Of a stretch of DNA of 64,000 bases, positions 16,217-25,215 are shown piece after piece. Each line of letters opens with the position of its first letter. The first letter of the stretch is position 1. Below the pieces are notes generated by a model. The model was not told where the DNA came from and did not search any database. It saw only the letters and a list, made by a program, of their open reading frames with translations. Made by a program: the position numbers and the translations under genes. The stretch covers positions 59,535-123,534 of the forward strand of contig JANYDU010000028.1 of assembly GCA_025359805.1 (NCBI GenBank), in the 5' to 3' direction. This DNA comes from Bacteroidota bacterium (GTDB taxonomy: Bacteria; Bacteroidota; Bacteroidia; UKL13-3).

Positions 16217-17269
16217 TTATCCTCCAATAATTTTTAAGTAACGTTCCATTGCGTGCAACTCTACTTCGGCAATGAGTTCAATAAAATCTGTTTTACTGTT
16301 TTGTGTTTGAGCTTTTTCAAGCGCGTTGTAGTAGCTCATTCTACTTTTTGAATCTCCTTTTATATTAGCGATTACGTAGCCATGTTTGAGTAAAATTAAA
16401 TTCATTACCAAACGAGAGGTGCGTCCATTTCCATCAATAAATGGGTGAATGGTTACTAAACGTTCGTGCATTTCGGCAGCTAAAATTACTGGATGAAGTT
16501 TTGTTTTATTGATATGGTACCAATGAAAATAATCTTCCATTTGTTTACCCACTAAAAATGGTTGGGGAGGAGTAAAACCGCTTCCTTTTATCATCACTTG
16601 TACCTTGCGATAAACGCCAGCATTCATTTGGTCTATTCCTCTTAAAATTAAATGATGAATAGCCAATACTTCGCGCTCGTTAATGGTTGTTTTTTTTTCA
16701 ATTAAATGTTTTACATATTCAATAGCTTCTTTATGGTTAATGGCTTCTAAATGCTCGCGCATACTTTTCCCCGAAATGGTTAAACCTTCGTTTATGACCA
16801 AATCGGTTTCCTTTAAGGTAAGCGTATTTCCTTCTATACGATTACTCTCGAATGTGTATTCTAATTCTAATGCTTGTGCAATTCTGTAGCTGTCAAACTT
16901 GCGAAATTTATCTAGCTTCTTTTTTAATTTATCAATATCAGTTATGATTGATTTGATAGCTTTAGGCATTGCCAACCGATTACTTGAAATTTTGTACTTG
17001 ATTTCCGCTTCGGCAGCTATCATGGCTTTTAAAGCCAAATCATTATCATCACCAATTTCGTAAAGAATTTTTTCTTTGAGCCAAGCCACCATTAATTCAT
17101 TGGAATCAATGTTTAAAATTTCAGCAAGCTTATGAACTTGCTCACGTGTGGGTTTGCGTGTTCCGCTTTCAAACTTACTTACCAACGCTTGATCAATACC
17201 CAGTTTTTGAGATACTTCACGAAGCATTAAACCCTTTTTTTCTCTGGCAGTTTTGATGATGGTTTTCAT
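16217..17269 (-). CDS. Fic family protein with N-terminal HTH
   Basis: A 350-residue protein with an XRE helix-turn-helix at residues 1-60 (LREVSQKLGIDQALVSKFESG) and a Fic domain with the catalytic loop HPFIDGNGRTSR (275-286). Fic enzymes usually transfer AMP to a target hydroxyl. The inhibitory motif S-x-x-x-E-G is present before the domain (SNRIEG, 142-147, with Glu146), making it a class II, self-inhibited Fic protein. The HTH plus a palindrome over its own promoter (17288-17302) suggests autoregulation. The target is unknown. Confidence 0.93.
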   Translation of the reverse strand: MKTIIKTAREKKGLMLREVSQKLGIDQALVSKFESGTRKPTREQVHKLAEILNIDSNELMVAWLKEKILYEIGDDNDLALKAMIAAEAEIKYKISSNRLAMPKAIKSIITDIDKLKKKLDKFRKFDSYRIAQALELEYTFESNRIEGNTLTLKETDLVINEGLTISGKSMREHLEAINHKEAIEYVKHLIEKKTTINEREVLAIHHLILRGIDQMNAGVYRKVQVMIKGSGFTPPQPFLVGKQMEDYFHWYHINKTKLHPVILAAEMHERLVTIHPFIDGNGRTSRLVMNLILLKHGYVIANIKGDSKSRMSYYNALEKAQTQNSKTDFIELIAEVELHAMERYLKIIGG

Positions 17270-17287
17270 TGTTGACCAAAATTAACA

Positions 17288-17321
17288 TGACAAATTTAGT
17301 CAAAAAATTAGCTCAAACAAA
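17288..17321 (-). promoter_or_regulatory. fic promoter with overlapping palindromic operator
   Basis: On the minus strand TTTG (17321-17318), 19 bases, then TAAATTTG (17298-17291): a full Bacteroidota promoter. The -7 box is embedded in the near-palindrome TGACAAATTTAGTCA (17288-17302; arms TGAC/GTCA). A repressor bound there would block transcription; the Fic protein's own HTH is the obvious candidate. Confidence 0.6.
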
Positions 17322-17329
17322 TTAGCACA

Positions 17330-20203
17330 TTAAATAATCCCTAGTTCTTTTTTCAAAAACTTACCCGTATGGCTTTTTTGCTCTTTACAAATTTCTTCGG
17401 GTGTTCCTTCACATAATACTTCACCGCCATACTTTCCGCCTTCAGGCCCAATATCAATAATATAATCGGCCACTTTTATCATATCCAAATTATGCTCAAT
17501 CACTAAAACGGTATTGCCTTTATCTACTAATTTTTGCAATACATCTAATAGCACACGCACATCTTCAAAATGCAAACCTGTAGTAGGTTCATCTAAAATA
17601 TAAAACGTGTTTCCTGTATCACGTTTGCTTAATTCGGTGGCTAATTTTACACGTTGTGCTTCGCCACCACTAAGCGTTGTGCTTTGTTGCCCGAGAGTTA
17701 TGTAGCCTAATCCTACATCATGCAAGGCTTCAATTTTGCGTAAAATTTGTGGCGTGTTTTCAAAGAATTTAACGGCCTCATCAATTGGCATATCCAACAC
17801 ATCATTAATAGATTTTCCTTTAAAACGAATTTCTAAAGTTTCACGATTGTAGCGTTTACCATTGCAGGTTTCGCACCTCACATATACATCAGGCAAAAAA
17901 TTCATTTCAATAGTTCGCATCCCTGCACCTTGGCAGGTTTCGCATCGGCCACCTTTTACATTAAATGAAAATCTGCCAGGCTTGTATCCCCTAATTTTTG
18001 ATTCTGGCAAACCCGCAAATAAATCTCTTATGTTTCCAAAAACCTCAACATAAGTTGCAGGATTGCTTCGGGGTGTTCTGCCAATTGGGCTTTGGTCAAT
18101 TTCAATTACTTTATCAATATGCTCAATTCCTTTAAACTCTTTATATGCTAAAGGTTTTTGGAGCGAATTATAAAAATGTTGTCGTAAAATTGGATACAGC
18201 GTTTCATTAATTAAAGATGATTTTCCGCTTCCACTCACACCCGTTATACCAATAAACTTCCCCAAAGGAAATTCAACCGAAACATTTTTTAAATTATTGC
18301 CTGTTGCACCTTTCAACACTAATTTTTTTCCATTTCCTTTTCTGCGTTTTTTAGGAACTTCAATTTCCTTTTTCCCATTTAAATATTGAGCAGTTATAGA
18401 ATTTGATTTAAGAATTTCCGCCAACGTTCCCTGCGCAGCAATATGTCCGCCATGCGCACCCGCACCATAACCAATATCCAAAATATAATCACTTTCCGCC
18501 ATCATATCTTTATCATGCTCCACCACAATTACACTATTTCCAGCATCACGCAAGGCCTTTAATGAATCAATTAATCTATTGTTATCTCGTTGGTGTAAAC
18601 CAATGCTTGGCTCATCTAAAATATATAAAACACCCACTAATTGTGAGCCAATTTGTGTGGCTAACCTGATGCGTTGAGCTTCGCCACCGCTTAATGTTTT
18701 TGAAGGAGAATTTAATGTGAGGTAATCAATCCCAACACCTAATAAAAAACTAATTCTGCTTCTTATTTCTTTTAAAATTTCGGAAGCAATAATTTGCTGC
18801 TTATCGTCAAAATGTTTTTCAACATCATCAAACCATTTTCCGAGCGCAGTAATTTCTAAAGCGGCTAAATCAGAAATATTTTTACCCCCAATTTTGTAAT
18901 GAAGCGATTCTTTTTTTAATCGTGCACCATGGCACTCTGGGCAAGGTTGAATTTGCATAAACTCTTCGGCCCAACGATAAATGGCATCATAACTTCTTTC
19001 ATGATAATGGCGGGTAATTAATGGAATTAAACCTTCCCAATGCGAAGTATAATTTTGTGTGTAGCCAGAATTGTATTGATACGGAATAACTATTGGCTCA
19101 TCGCCTCCATGCAAAATCACTTGCAAGGCATCCTTCGACATTTTTTCAATTGGATCAGCAAAACTGAATTTGTGCTTTTTAGAAATTTCACGCAGTTGTA
19201 AAAAGGTCCAATTTTCACGTACCTCTCCAAGCGGAGCAATGGCACCTTTATTAATGCTTAGTTTTTTATCAGGGATAATGGCATCTTCATCAATAATACT
19301 TTTAACGCCTAATCCATCACATGTGGGGCAGGCACCATAAGGCGAGTTAAAAGAAAAGGTGTTGGGCTGTGGTTCATCATAACTAATTCCGCTTTTTGGA
19401 TCCATTAAAAACTTACTGAAGTGAAAAGATTTATTTAAATCATTATCCAATAAAACCAAAGTTCCTTTACCCATTTTGAGTGCACTTTTTACACTTTCGC
19501 CAATTCTAAATCGGGCATCTTTTTTGGGTTCAATTCTGTCAATCAATACTTCAATATCATGAATTTTATATCGGTCGACTTGCATTTTTGGAATGAGATC
19601 TTTCACTTCTCCATCCAACCTAACCTTGGTAAAACCTTGTTTACGTATTTGTTCAAACAGTTCTCGGTAATGGCCTTTTCTTCCTTTAACAAGCGGAGCC
19701 AAAATGGAAATTTTTTTGTTTTCAAATTGATTAATAATGGTGGAAATGATTTGTTCTTCTGTCATTTTAATCATTCTTTCTCCACTCTCATAACTATATG
19801 CATCAGCTGCTCTTGCATAAAGCAAACGCAAAAAATCATAAATCTCGGTAATGGTTCCAACTGTGGAACGAGGATTTTTGTTGACGGTTTTTTGTTCTAT
19901 AGAAATGACTGGTGAAAGCCCATTTATTTTATCTACATCGGGTCTTTCCATATTACCAATGAATTGACGAGCATAAGCAGAAAAACTTTCCATATACCTG
20001 CGTTGCCCTTCTGCAAAAATAGTGTCGAAAGCTAATGATGATTTTCCGCTTCCGCTTAATCCGGTTATGGTTACTAACTTATTACGAGGAATTTTTACAT
20101 CAATATTTTTTAAATTATGTTCTCTCGCACCAAGTACTTCAATATATTCTTCTTCATTGGAAGAGGTTATTTTATTTTTAGACTGTGTTTGTGTTTTTGG
20201 CAT
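17330..20203 (-). CDS. uvrA: UvrABC excinuclease subunit A
   Basis: Damage-recognition ATPase of nucleotide excision repair. The 957 residues carry two ABC ATPase halves, each with a Walker A (GLSGSGKSS near residue 50; GVSGSGKSS in the second half), ABC signatures (TLSGGEAQR in both halves) and Walker B motifs (ILDEPSIGL, ILDEPTTGL). Zinc-finger CxxC pairs are visible (CPTCDG, CPECHG, CETCQG, CETCNG). It is transcribed away from the sensor kinase gene with about 130 bases between the two starts. Confidence 0.98.
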   Translation of the reverse strand: MPKTQTQSKNKITSSNEEEYIEVLGAREHNLKNIDVKIPRNKLVTITGLSGSGKSSLAFDTIFAEGQRRYMESFSAYARQFIGNMERPDVDKINGLSPVISIEQKTVNKNPRSTVGTITEIYDFLRLLYARAADAYSYESGERMIKMTEEQIISTIINQFENKKISILAPLVKGRKGHYRELFEQIRKQGFTKVRLDGEVKDLIPKMQVDRYKIHDIEVLIDRIEPKKDARFRIGESVKSALKMGKGTLVLLDNDLNKSFHFSKFLMDPKSGISYDEPQPNTFSFNSPYGACPTCDGLGVKSIIDEDAIIPDKKLSINKGAIAPLGEVRENWTFLQLREISKKHKFSFADPIEKMSKDALQVILHGGDEPIVIPYQYNSGYTQNYTSHWEGLIPLITRHYHERSYDAIYRWAEEFMQIQPCPECHGARLKKESLHYKIGGKNISDLAALEITALGKWFDDVEKHFDDKQQIIASEILKEIRSRISFLLGVGIDYLTLNSPSKTLSGGEAQRIRLATQIGSQLVGVLYILDEPSIGLHQRDNNRLIDSLKALRDAGNSVIVVEHDKDMMAESDYILDIGYGAGAHGGHIAAQGTLAEILKSNSITAQYLNGKKEIEVPKKRRKGNGKKLVLKGATGNNLKNVSVEFPLGKFIGITGVSGSGKSSLINETLYPILRQHFYNSLQKPLAYKEFKGIEHIDKVIEIDQSPIGRTPRSNPATYVEVFGNIRDLFAGLPESKIRGYKPGRFSFNVKGGRCETCQGAGMRTIEMNFLPDVYVRCETCNGKRYNRETLEIRFKGKSINDVLDMPIDEAVKFFENTPQILRKIEALHDVGLGYITLGQQSTTLSGGEAQRVKLATELSKRDTGNTFYILDEPTTGLHFEDVRVLLDVLQKLVDKGNTVLVIEHNLDMIKVADYIIDIGPEGGKYGGEVLCEGTPEEICKEQKSHTGKFLKKELGII

Positions 20204-20332
20204 TTTTATTTTTCGGATAGTCCTATTTTAAAAGCGTTAGTATTGAAATATAAAGGCGAAAGTAAGAGGAATGTTTTAAAGATAAATGTGATTTTTACTT
20301 TGTGTCGTGTTATATTGGCGCAAAGATTTTTA

Positions 20333-23300
20333 ATGGTTGTGAAAAACGTTTTCTTATCAATTGTATGTATCATTTTATTAGTTGACCGGGCACACGCACA
20401 ACAATATTCATTTTCACATTTAAGTGTTGATGATGGTTTATCACAAAGCTCTGTGTATGGAATGTTTCAAGATTCAAAAGGTTTTTTGTGGTTTGGAACA
20501 GCAGATGGATTAAATAGGTATGATGGCAAAACCATGAAAAACTACAGGTCAGAAGGGAATGAAAAGTTAAGAGGAAATGGAAATTTTTTTGGATACAATA
20601 TTTGTGAAGACAAAACTGGAGACCTTTGGTTTAGCGGCAGAGATGGACTATTAAAATATGACTATATTAAAGATAAAATTTTTCGATTTTTTCCTAACAA
20701 CGATACAACAAATTTTTCGAAACTTATTGAAATATTAGGAGTTACACCCGAGCAAAACCTTTGGTTTTGGAGTAGAGGAGAAACGATTTATTGTTATAAT
20801 ATAATCAATAAAAAAGTTACGAGTTATGCTATTCAAGATCCTACACTATTTCCACACAAACATCTATATAGAAGTGCAAAAATGGATAACAAAGGAACGA
20901 TATGGTATACCCTTAAAACAGGTATTGGGACGTATAGCATTTATACAAAAAAATTTAACACGTATTTGATTCAGTATGCTCAGGAACTCGCTTTGCCTAA
21001 GCAGGAAACGTTTGTTTTGGAACCTATAATGTTTGAACCAAATGGAGATATATTAGTTTCATCAGGAAATTCTTTGTTACAATTTTCCCCCCAAAAGAAT
21101 AGGCTAACAACAATAATAAAAAGGACCTCCAGTGTTGCATATTTTTGTGGTGTAAAAGACGGTAATGGAAATACATGGGTTGGCACTCAAAACAATGGCA
21201 TATTCTATTATTCCGATTCAGATAAAATAGTAAAACAACTTAAACAGAACAAACTAAATCCGTCTTCTATTGCATCAAATATGGTTACTAATTTATTTAT
21301 AGATCGATCGCAAAATTTATGGATAGGAATGGACGGAAAAGGACTTTGTAAAACAGATTTAAAACAACCTAAGTTTAACCATTACTTTATTAACAAACCT
21401 ATGGGTTGGAACTTCAGTACTAATTTTGTTAAATGTATATATGTTGATGATTTAAATAGAATTTGGATTGGTACTCACGATGGAGGGATAAATGTATTTG
21501 ACAGAACAAAAAATACGGTTAAAGTAATTTTAGAAAAGGAGCTGGCAAAGAATACGGTTTCATGTTTTATTAAAACGCCAAAAGGGCAGTTGTTGGTTGG
21601 TGGCAGTGCTGGAGTCGCGTATCTGAATTTAGAAACAGGGAGCACCTCTTATATTCCTTTTAAAGAAAAAGTTTTTATTAAACCAGGCCTTAACCTAGTA
21701 TATAAAATGATTTTTACAATACAGGGAAAACTAATTGTTGCAACTAGAATTGGCTTATTTGAAGGAGAAGAGCGCGGAGGAGTTATTACAAAAATAAAAA
21801 AAGTAGAGAGCACAGGTTTAAGCTATTTCTCATCAGTTTATCAAACAAAAGACGAACAAATTTGGGCTTCAACATTAGAATCAACATATTTATATGTTTT
21901 AAAATATAAGAACAATAAGCTTGAAAAAGTAGATTCTCTTCTTAATGGAATTAATGTGAGATGTTTTTATGAAGACACCATAAAAAATATATTATGGATG
22001 GCAAGCGAAAAAGGGTTAATAAAATATGATTTGCGAAAAAAAACGCATCAAAATTTTAACCAGTCAAATGGAATTGCGAATGAGTATTTATATGCTATAC
22101 TGCCTGATAAAAAAGGGTTTTTATGGTTAAGTACAAACAAGGGGCTATCATGTTTTGATCCCGCCAAAAACACATTTGTTAATTACGATAATACAGATGG
22201 TTTGCAATCTAATGAGTTTAATACAGGAGCTTATTTCAGCAGTGAAAAAGGGGAATTTTTTTTTGGTGGGGTTAATGGTTTTAACTCTTTTTTTTCTAAT
22301 GAAATAAGGAATAATTTTTACAAACCAAAAGTTGTATTAACGGGTTTTAAAATTCAAGATGAAGAAGTTTCTTCATCACTTGGAAACAGCGTTTTGCTTT
22401 CGCAAATAAGTTTGCCCTTTTATCAAAATACGGTATCGTTTGACTTTGTTGCTTTGGAGTTTACTCATGCCGAAAAAAATAAATACAAGTACATTTTAGA
22501 AGGTATTGATAATAATTGGGTAAACAGTGAGGGTAAAGGATTTGCAAGATACTCGGGCTTGAAACCCGGCTCTTATATTTTTAAAGTTAAAGGCTCTAAT
22601 AATGACGGAATTTGGAGTAATGAAAAAATATTAATGCAAGTAATTATTCTTTCTCCTTGGTGGACCAGTTGGTGGTTTATTTTATTATCGTCAGGCCTTT
22701 TTATTTTATTTATTACCAATATAGTGAGGGTAATTTTTGCGAAAAAACTTCGCGAACAACAACGCGTTATTGAAAAGCAAAAAGCTGTGGAACATGAACG
22801 CGCCAGAATTTCAAAAGATATGCACGATGATATGGGAAGCGGGCTATCAAAAATTGCCATTATGAGCGAGTTATTAAAAACAAATTTGAAAGAAGAAAGG
22901 GAAACAGAACAAGTAGAAAAAATTTCTCGTACGGCTAAAGATTTGGTGGATAGCATGGGGCAAATAGTTTGGGCAATGAATCCCGAGAACGATACACTTG
23001 AAAATTTAACGGCATACATTAGAGCATATACAGTTGATTTTTTTGACGAAAGTTTTGTTGAATGCATATTCACTTTTCCTGATGAAATTAACACAATCAA
23101 ATTAACACAACAACAAAGGCGAAATATTTTTTTAGTGATTAAGGAATCGTTAAATAATATTTTAAAATATGCCGAATCATCAGAAGTTCAAATCCAGTTA
23201 TTTATTCAGTCAAAACAACTTCATTTAATTATTTGTGATAATGGAAAAGGGTTCGACATAAGCCAAACCAGACGATTTGGAAATGGGCTCATTAACATGA

Positions 23301-23389
23301 AAAAAAGAATGGAAGAAGTTGGTGGCGAATATCAAATTCAATCAATACTAAATAAAGGAACTACAACAACCATTTATATTTTATTATAA
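20333..23389 (+). CDS. Beta-propeller sensor histidine kinase
   Basis: A 1018-residue hybrid sensor typical of Bacteroidota, though without a fused regulator. A signal peptide (MVVKNVFLSIVCIILLVDRAHA) precedes a long periplasmic propeller of repeats such as DSKGFLWFGTADGLNRYDG, then a Y_Y_Y-type domain, a membrane helix (about 778-803), and a HisKA_3-type kinase with phospho-acceptor His831 in KDMHDDMGSG and an ATPase domain (NGKGFDI, GNGLINMKKR). I use the ATG at 20333 because upstream residues overlap uvrA and precede the signal peptide. Its partner regulator follows directly. Confidence 0.93.
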   Translation: MVVKNVFLSIVCIILLVDRAHAQQYSFSHLSVDDGLSQSSVYGMFQDSKGFLWFGTADGLNRYDGKTMKNYRSEGNEKLRGNGNFFGYNICEDKTGDLWFSGRDGLLKYDYIKDKIFRFFPNNDTTNFSKLIEILGVTPEQNLWFWSRGETIYCYNIINKKVTSYAIQDPTLFPHKHLYRSAKMDNKGTIWYTLKTGIGTYSIYTKKFNTYLIQYAQELALPKQETFVLEPIMFEPNGDILVSSGNSLLQFSPQKNRLTTIIKRTSSVAYFCGVKDGNGNTWVGTQNNGIFYYSDSDKIVKQLKQNKLNPSSIASNMVTNLFIDRSQNLWIGMDGKGLCKTDLKQPKFNHYFINKPMGWNFSTNFVKCIYVDDLNRIWIGTHDGGINVFDRTKNTVKVILEKELAKNTVSCFIKTPKGQLLVGGSAGVAYLNLETGSTSYIPFKEKVFIKPGLNLVYKMIFTIQGKLIVATRIGLFEGEERGGVITKIKKVESTGLSYFSSVYQTKDEQIWASTLESTYLYVLKYKNNKLEKVDSLLNGINVRCFYEDTIKNILWMASEKGLIKYDLRKKTHQNFNQSNGIANEYLYAILPDKKGFLWLSTNKGLSCFDPAKNTFVNYDNTDGLQSNEFNTGAYFSSEKGEFFFGGVNGFNSFFSNEIRNNFYKPKVVLTGFKIQDEEVSSSLGNSVLLSQISLPFYQNTVSFDFVALEFTHAEKNKYKYILEGIDNNWVNSEGKGFARYSGLKPGSYIFKVKGSNNDGIWSNEKILMQVIILSPWWTSWWFILLSSGLFILFITNIVRVIFAKKLREQQRVIEKQKAVEHERARISKDMHDDMGSGLSKIAIMSELLKTNLKEERETEQVEKISRTAKDLVDSMGQIVWAMNPENDTLENLTAYIRAYTVDFFDESFVECIFTFPDEINTIKLTQQQRRNIFLVIKESLNNILKYAESSEVQIQLFIQSKQLHLIICDNGKGFDISQTRRFGNGLINMKKRMEEVGGEYQIQSILNKGTTTTIYILL

Positions 23390-23407
23390 ATACGCATTTA
23401 ATGCGAT
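23390..23407. promoter_or_regulatory. 18-mer repeat with inverted arms after the kinase gene (copy 1)
   Basis: ATACGCATTTAATGCGAT begins one base after the kinase stop and contains the perfect inverted repeat CGCATT-T-AATGCG. A copy differing at two positions lies at 24087-24104 after the regulator gene. It could be an operator or an mRNA hairpin; no U-run follows it. Confidence 0.5.
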
Positions 23408-23449
23408 GGTTTATATAAAAATCAATAAGTTATTTTACAACTTCAAAAT

Positions 23450-24082
23450 ATGAAGACCAGAGTAGCAATAGTTGAAGATAATAACGATATCCGAAAAGGG
23501 TTGATGATGATTATAAATAACACCGAAGATATTGAGTGCTCTCAAACATTTTCATCTGCCGAAGAAGCCATTAAAATATTACCATTAAATTGTTCTGATG
23601 TTGTGTTGATGGATATTGATTTGCCCGAAATGAATGGCATTGAGTGTATAAAAATTCTCAAAGAAAAATGTACCCAAACACAATTTATGATGCTTACTGT
23701 TTTTGAAGATGACGCAAAAATATTTCAATCACTTAAAGCAGGTGCAAGCGGATACATGCTAAAAAAAACATCATCAATGCAATTGGTTGAAGCTATAAAA
23801 GATTTAGCTAATGGTGGCTCTCCTATGAATGCCCAAATTGCCCGAAGGGTAGTGGCATCGTTTCAAAAAGTAGAAGAAAAAAAAGCACTTAAAAATGCCG
23901 AAGAATTAACCAAAAGAGAAATTGAATTATTAGAACTTTTATCAAAAGGATTTAGGTATAAAGAAATTGCCGAAAAACTTTTTATTAGTGCCGATACGGT
24001 GAGAACACATATCCGAAATATTTATTTAAAGCTTCACGTAAACTCCAAAATTGAAGCCATTAATAAGGTGTTTGATAAATAA
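23450..24082 (+). CDS. NarL/LuxR-family response regulator
   Basis: A 210-residue regulator with a receiver domain (acidic VEDNND near residue 10, phospho-acceptor Asp55 in VLMDIDLPEMNG, Lys in MLKKTSS) and a C-terminal LuxR-type HTH (LTKREIELLELLSKGFRYKEIAEKL split over residues ~145-175, then TVRTHIRNIY). It follows the kinase gene by 60 bases and is its likely cognate. Flanking 18-mer repeats (23390 and 24087) may be its binding sites. Confidence 0.94.
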   Translation: MKTRVAIVEDNNDIRKGLMMIINNTEDIECSQTFSSAEEAIKILPLNCSDVVLMDIDLPEMNGIECIKILKEKCTQTQFMMLTVFEDDAKIFQSLKAGASGYMLKKTSSMQLVEAIKDLANGGSPMNAQIARRVVASFQKVEEKKALKNAEELTKREIELLELLSKGFRYKEIAEKLFISADTVRTHIRNIYLKLHVNSKIEAINKVFDK

Positions 24083-24086
24083 AAAA

Positions 24087-24104
24087 ATACGCATTTTGTG
24101 CGAT
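24087..24104. promoter_or_regulatory. 18-mer repeat after the response regulator gene (copy 2)
   Basis: ATACGCATTTTGTGCGAT, 16 of 18 identical to the copy at 23390-23407, with arms CGCA/TGCG. It lies between the regulator stop and the T9SS-cargo gene at 24154. Confidence 0.5.
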
Positions 24105-24153
24105 TTTATTTCCTTTTATCAACCCACATCTTTGAAGTATAAATTACTTCATT

Positions 24154-25203
24154 ATGAAAAAAAATATTTTACTGCTTTGTATTCTCGTTTCTGGCTTAAC
24201 TATGAAAGCCCAAATGCGCACCCTTTTAGGATTCTCTACACAATTTAATCCGCAGTGGTTGAGCGACTCACTAACACAATACACACAATCAAATTTTTAC
24301 TTAAACTCGAGTACACATAAATATGACTCAGTAACTTTCGAGAATCGAATTTTTAAACACAATGGAAAAATTGATAGCATTTTAAATGGAATCCATTATG
24401 TGATTATTAACGATACCATGCACCTCGACACCTTTTTTTTACAAACTAAATCTGTTGGCACACATTATACTGATTCATCTGTTTTTATTGATTATAATTA
24501 TCAGAGCCAAACGTTTACTCCAACTTATCGTTTGTCTGTTTCTTATGTCAACGGAAAAATAAAAAACTACTATAGCGAATATCACCAAACCACAGGATGG
24601 GATGGACAAATGAATTTGTATGCTTACAAATATGACGGAACCGGAAAATATTTGGGCGCTGATTATTATACCAAATCTATAACAGGACCTTTTATAATTG
24701 CTAAAACGATTAAAAGAACTTATAGCGGAAATACAATTAGTAGTGATTCGATATTTTTTCCTCCAACAACCGATGTAGGAGTTTATACATATTTAAATCC
24801 AACATTATTAAAACTAACATCTTTTAGAAACAATGTGCAATCGCCAGGATATACTTTTATTGATTTTGATATTAACAGTAAAGCCAAAAGCTATTTTGTT
24901 TATCAAGGAGTTGATACACCAAATGTTAAAATAATATTTACCAATAAAAACACTCTGAATACAAGTGTTGGAGAGGTAATCAAAAAAATTGCAATAAACA
25001 TTTATCCAAACCCAACGAGCAATGAAATTAACATTTTAAGCTCCGAAACAATTAATCGTGTTGAGATTTATAATCTCACAGGAATACGTCAAATAACCTC
25101 GATGGAAAACCGCATTGATGTTTCAAACTTATCGCCTGGAATTTATTTCATCAAAGCATATTCATCAAACAATATATCAACACAAAAATTCATCAAACAA
25201 TAA
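24154..25203 (+). CDS. Secreted protein with T9SS C-terminal sorting domain
   Basis: A 349-residue protein with a signal peptide (MKKNILLLCILVSGLTMKAQ) and a type A sorting domain over the last ~75 residues: IYPNPTSNEINI, VEIYNLTGI, LSPGIYFIKA and a C-terminal KFIKQ. These mark cargo for the type IX secretion system, which moves proteins across the outer membrane and often attaches them to the surface. The body (residues 20-270) is rich in Tyr, Thr and Ser and has no domain I recognise. It sits just after the two-component genes. Confidence 0.88.
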   Translation: MKKNILLLCILVSGLTMKAQMRTLLGFSTQFNPQWLSDSLTQYTQSNFYLNSSTHKYDSVTFENRIFKHNGKIDSILNGIHYVIINDTMHLDTFFLQTKSVGTHYTDSSVFIDYNYQSQTFTPTYRLSVSYVNGKIKNYYSEYHQTTGWDGQMNLYAYKYDGTGKYLGADYYTKSITGPFIIAKTIKRTYSGNTISSDSIFFPPTTDVGVYTYLNPTLLKLTSFRNNVQSPGYTFIDFDINSKAKSYFVYQGVDTPNVKIIFTNKNTLNTSVGEVIKKIAINIYPNPTSNEINILSSETINRVEIYNLTGIRQITSMENRIDVSNLSPGIYFIKAYSSNNISTQKFIKQ

Positions 25204-25215
25204 TTAAAACAACAT

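Noticed and set aside
16217..17269. Fic/antitoxin two-gene module
   Set aside because: No separate antitoxin gene is adjacent; the inhibitory motif is in the same chain (class II).
20117..20332. Longer N-terminus of the sensor kinase overlapping uvrA
   Set aside because: The extra 72 residues are antisense to uvrA and precede a normal signal peptide that begins at 20333.
22573..23100. 175-codon frame opposite the kinase domain
   Set aside because: Antisense to the conserved His kinase region; no recognisable features.
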